Shown here: positions 63,835 through 64,000 of the stretch, piece after piece
Layout of the letters: each line of letters opens with the position of its first letter
Numbering within the stretch: position 1 is the stretch's first letter
Source: Acipenser ruthenus
Lineage: Eukaryota > Chordata > Actinopteri > Acipenseriformes > Acipenseridae
Assembly: GCF_902713425.1 (NCBI RefSeq)
Contig: NC_081201.1
Location: forward strand, 15,348,862 to 15,412,861
DNA length: 64,000 bases
Direction of reading: 5' to 3'
Program-made: the position numbers and the translations under genes
The notes under the pieces: model-generated
The model's input: the letters and a program-made list of their open reading frames with translations, nothing else
What the model was told of the DNA's origin: nothing
Database searches by the model: none

Positions 63835-64000
63835 GTAGTACAAATATCCCTTTACTCCACCACTGAAAAAGGAAGCGGGGGGGGCGAGTACTCAAATCCT
63901 CCTGCCTGTGTTCTAAATCGAATGCCATATTTTCTGTTCCCATTCCACATTCCATCATAGTCTATATCTTTTGTTCCAACATTCAATACATCACAGTATA
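63835..64000 (-). mobile_element. LINE ORF1 fragment, continuing past the window
   Basis: The minus strand encodes SFFSGGVKGYLYYC, like GANRGYLYYAGQP at 52.05 kb. It is the upstream continuation of the ORF1 at 61,740-62,734. Confidence 0.5.

Overview
The window is repeat-dense vertebrate DNA, most likely from a ray-finned fish. A non-teleost such as a sturgeon, gar or bichir is an inference from the style of the CR1/L2 LINE and its tail. No ordinary host protein-coding gene was recognised. What remains of the host locus is a small-RNA gene cluster: a tandem array of tRNA-Ala(AGC) units on the minus strand, then single tRNA genes and relics (Tyr, Arg, Met, an Ala-body tRNA with a Val anticodon, Ile, a Thr-body tRNA with an Asn anticodon, Ser), then a U2 snRNA gene. 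Successive transposons have pulled this cluster apart.

Layout, left to right. 0.6-3.4 kb: a young LTR element with 5-bp target duplications that encodes only a CCHC zinc-knuckle, Pro/Glu-repeat protein. 3.6-7.6 kb: a near full-length CR1/L2-type LINE on the minus strand (esterase ORF1, endonuclease and RT ORF2), abutting the tRNA-Ala array. 7.6-45.5 kb: the array, carrying five nearly identical Harbinger transposons, each at the same CAG site of the repeat unit. Every Harbinger copy has a MYB-like gene and a convergent HARBI1-type transposase, with the same inactivating changes in all five. Copy 5 is split by a 17-kb Polinton/Maverick (adintovirus-like) fossil at 26,032-43,071 with matching GCCTTC duplications and inverted ends. 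It carries protein-primed PolB, packaging ATPase, adenain-like protease, double and single jelly-roll capsid genes, a pVI-like gene, a chromodomain integrase, accessory genes and a well-formed tRNA-Leu(UAA) gene.

45.5-47.0 kb: the mixed tRNA cluster. 47.4-51.5 kb: the U2 snRNA gene, split by a second member of the same LTR family (minus strand, GGGAC duplications). On its 5' side U2 is broken by the 3' end of a minus-strand LINE with a zinc-knuckle ORF1, which fits the U2-targeting Keno/Tx1 lineage. 52.3-53.2 kb: a second CR1/L2 fragment. 53.2-57.6 kb: mostly unrecognised DNA with a 41-bp tandem repeat and a 100-bp dispersed repeat. 57.6-60.2 kb: a 2.6-kb minisatellite open in several frames. 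61.1-61.6 kb: a solo LTR of the same LTR family. 61.7-64.0 kb: another minus-strand zinc-knuckle/endonuclease LINE, split by an LTR-like insert.

The main biology is nested mobile-element history in a multicopy RNA-gene locus: target-site reuse, tandem amplification of dead transposons, and a virus-like element with its own tRNA.
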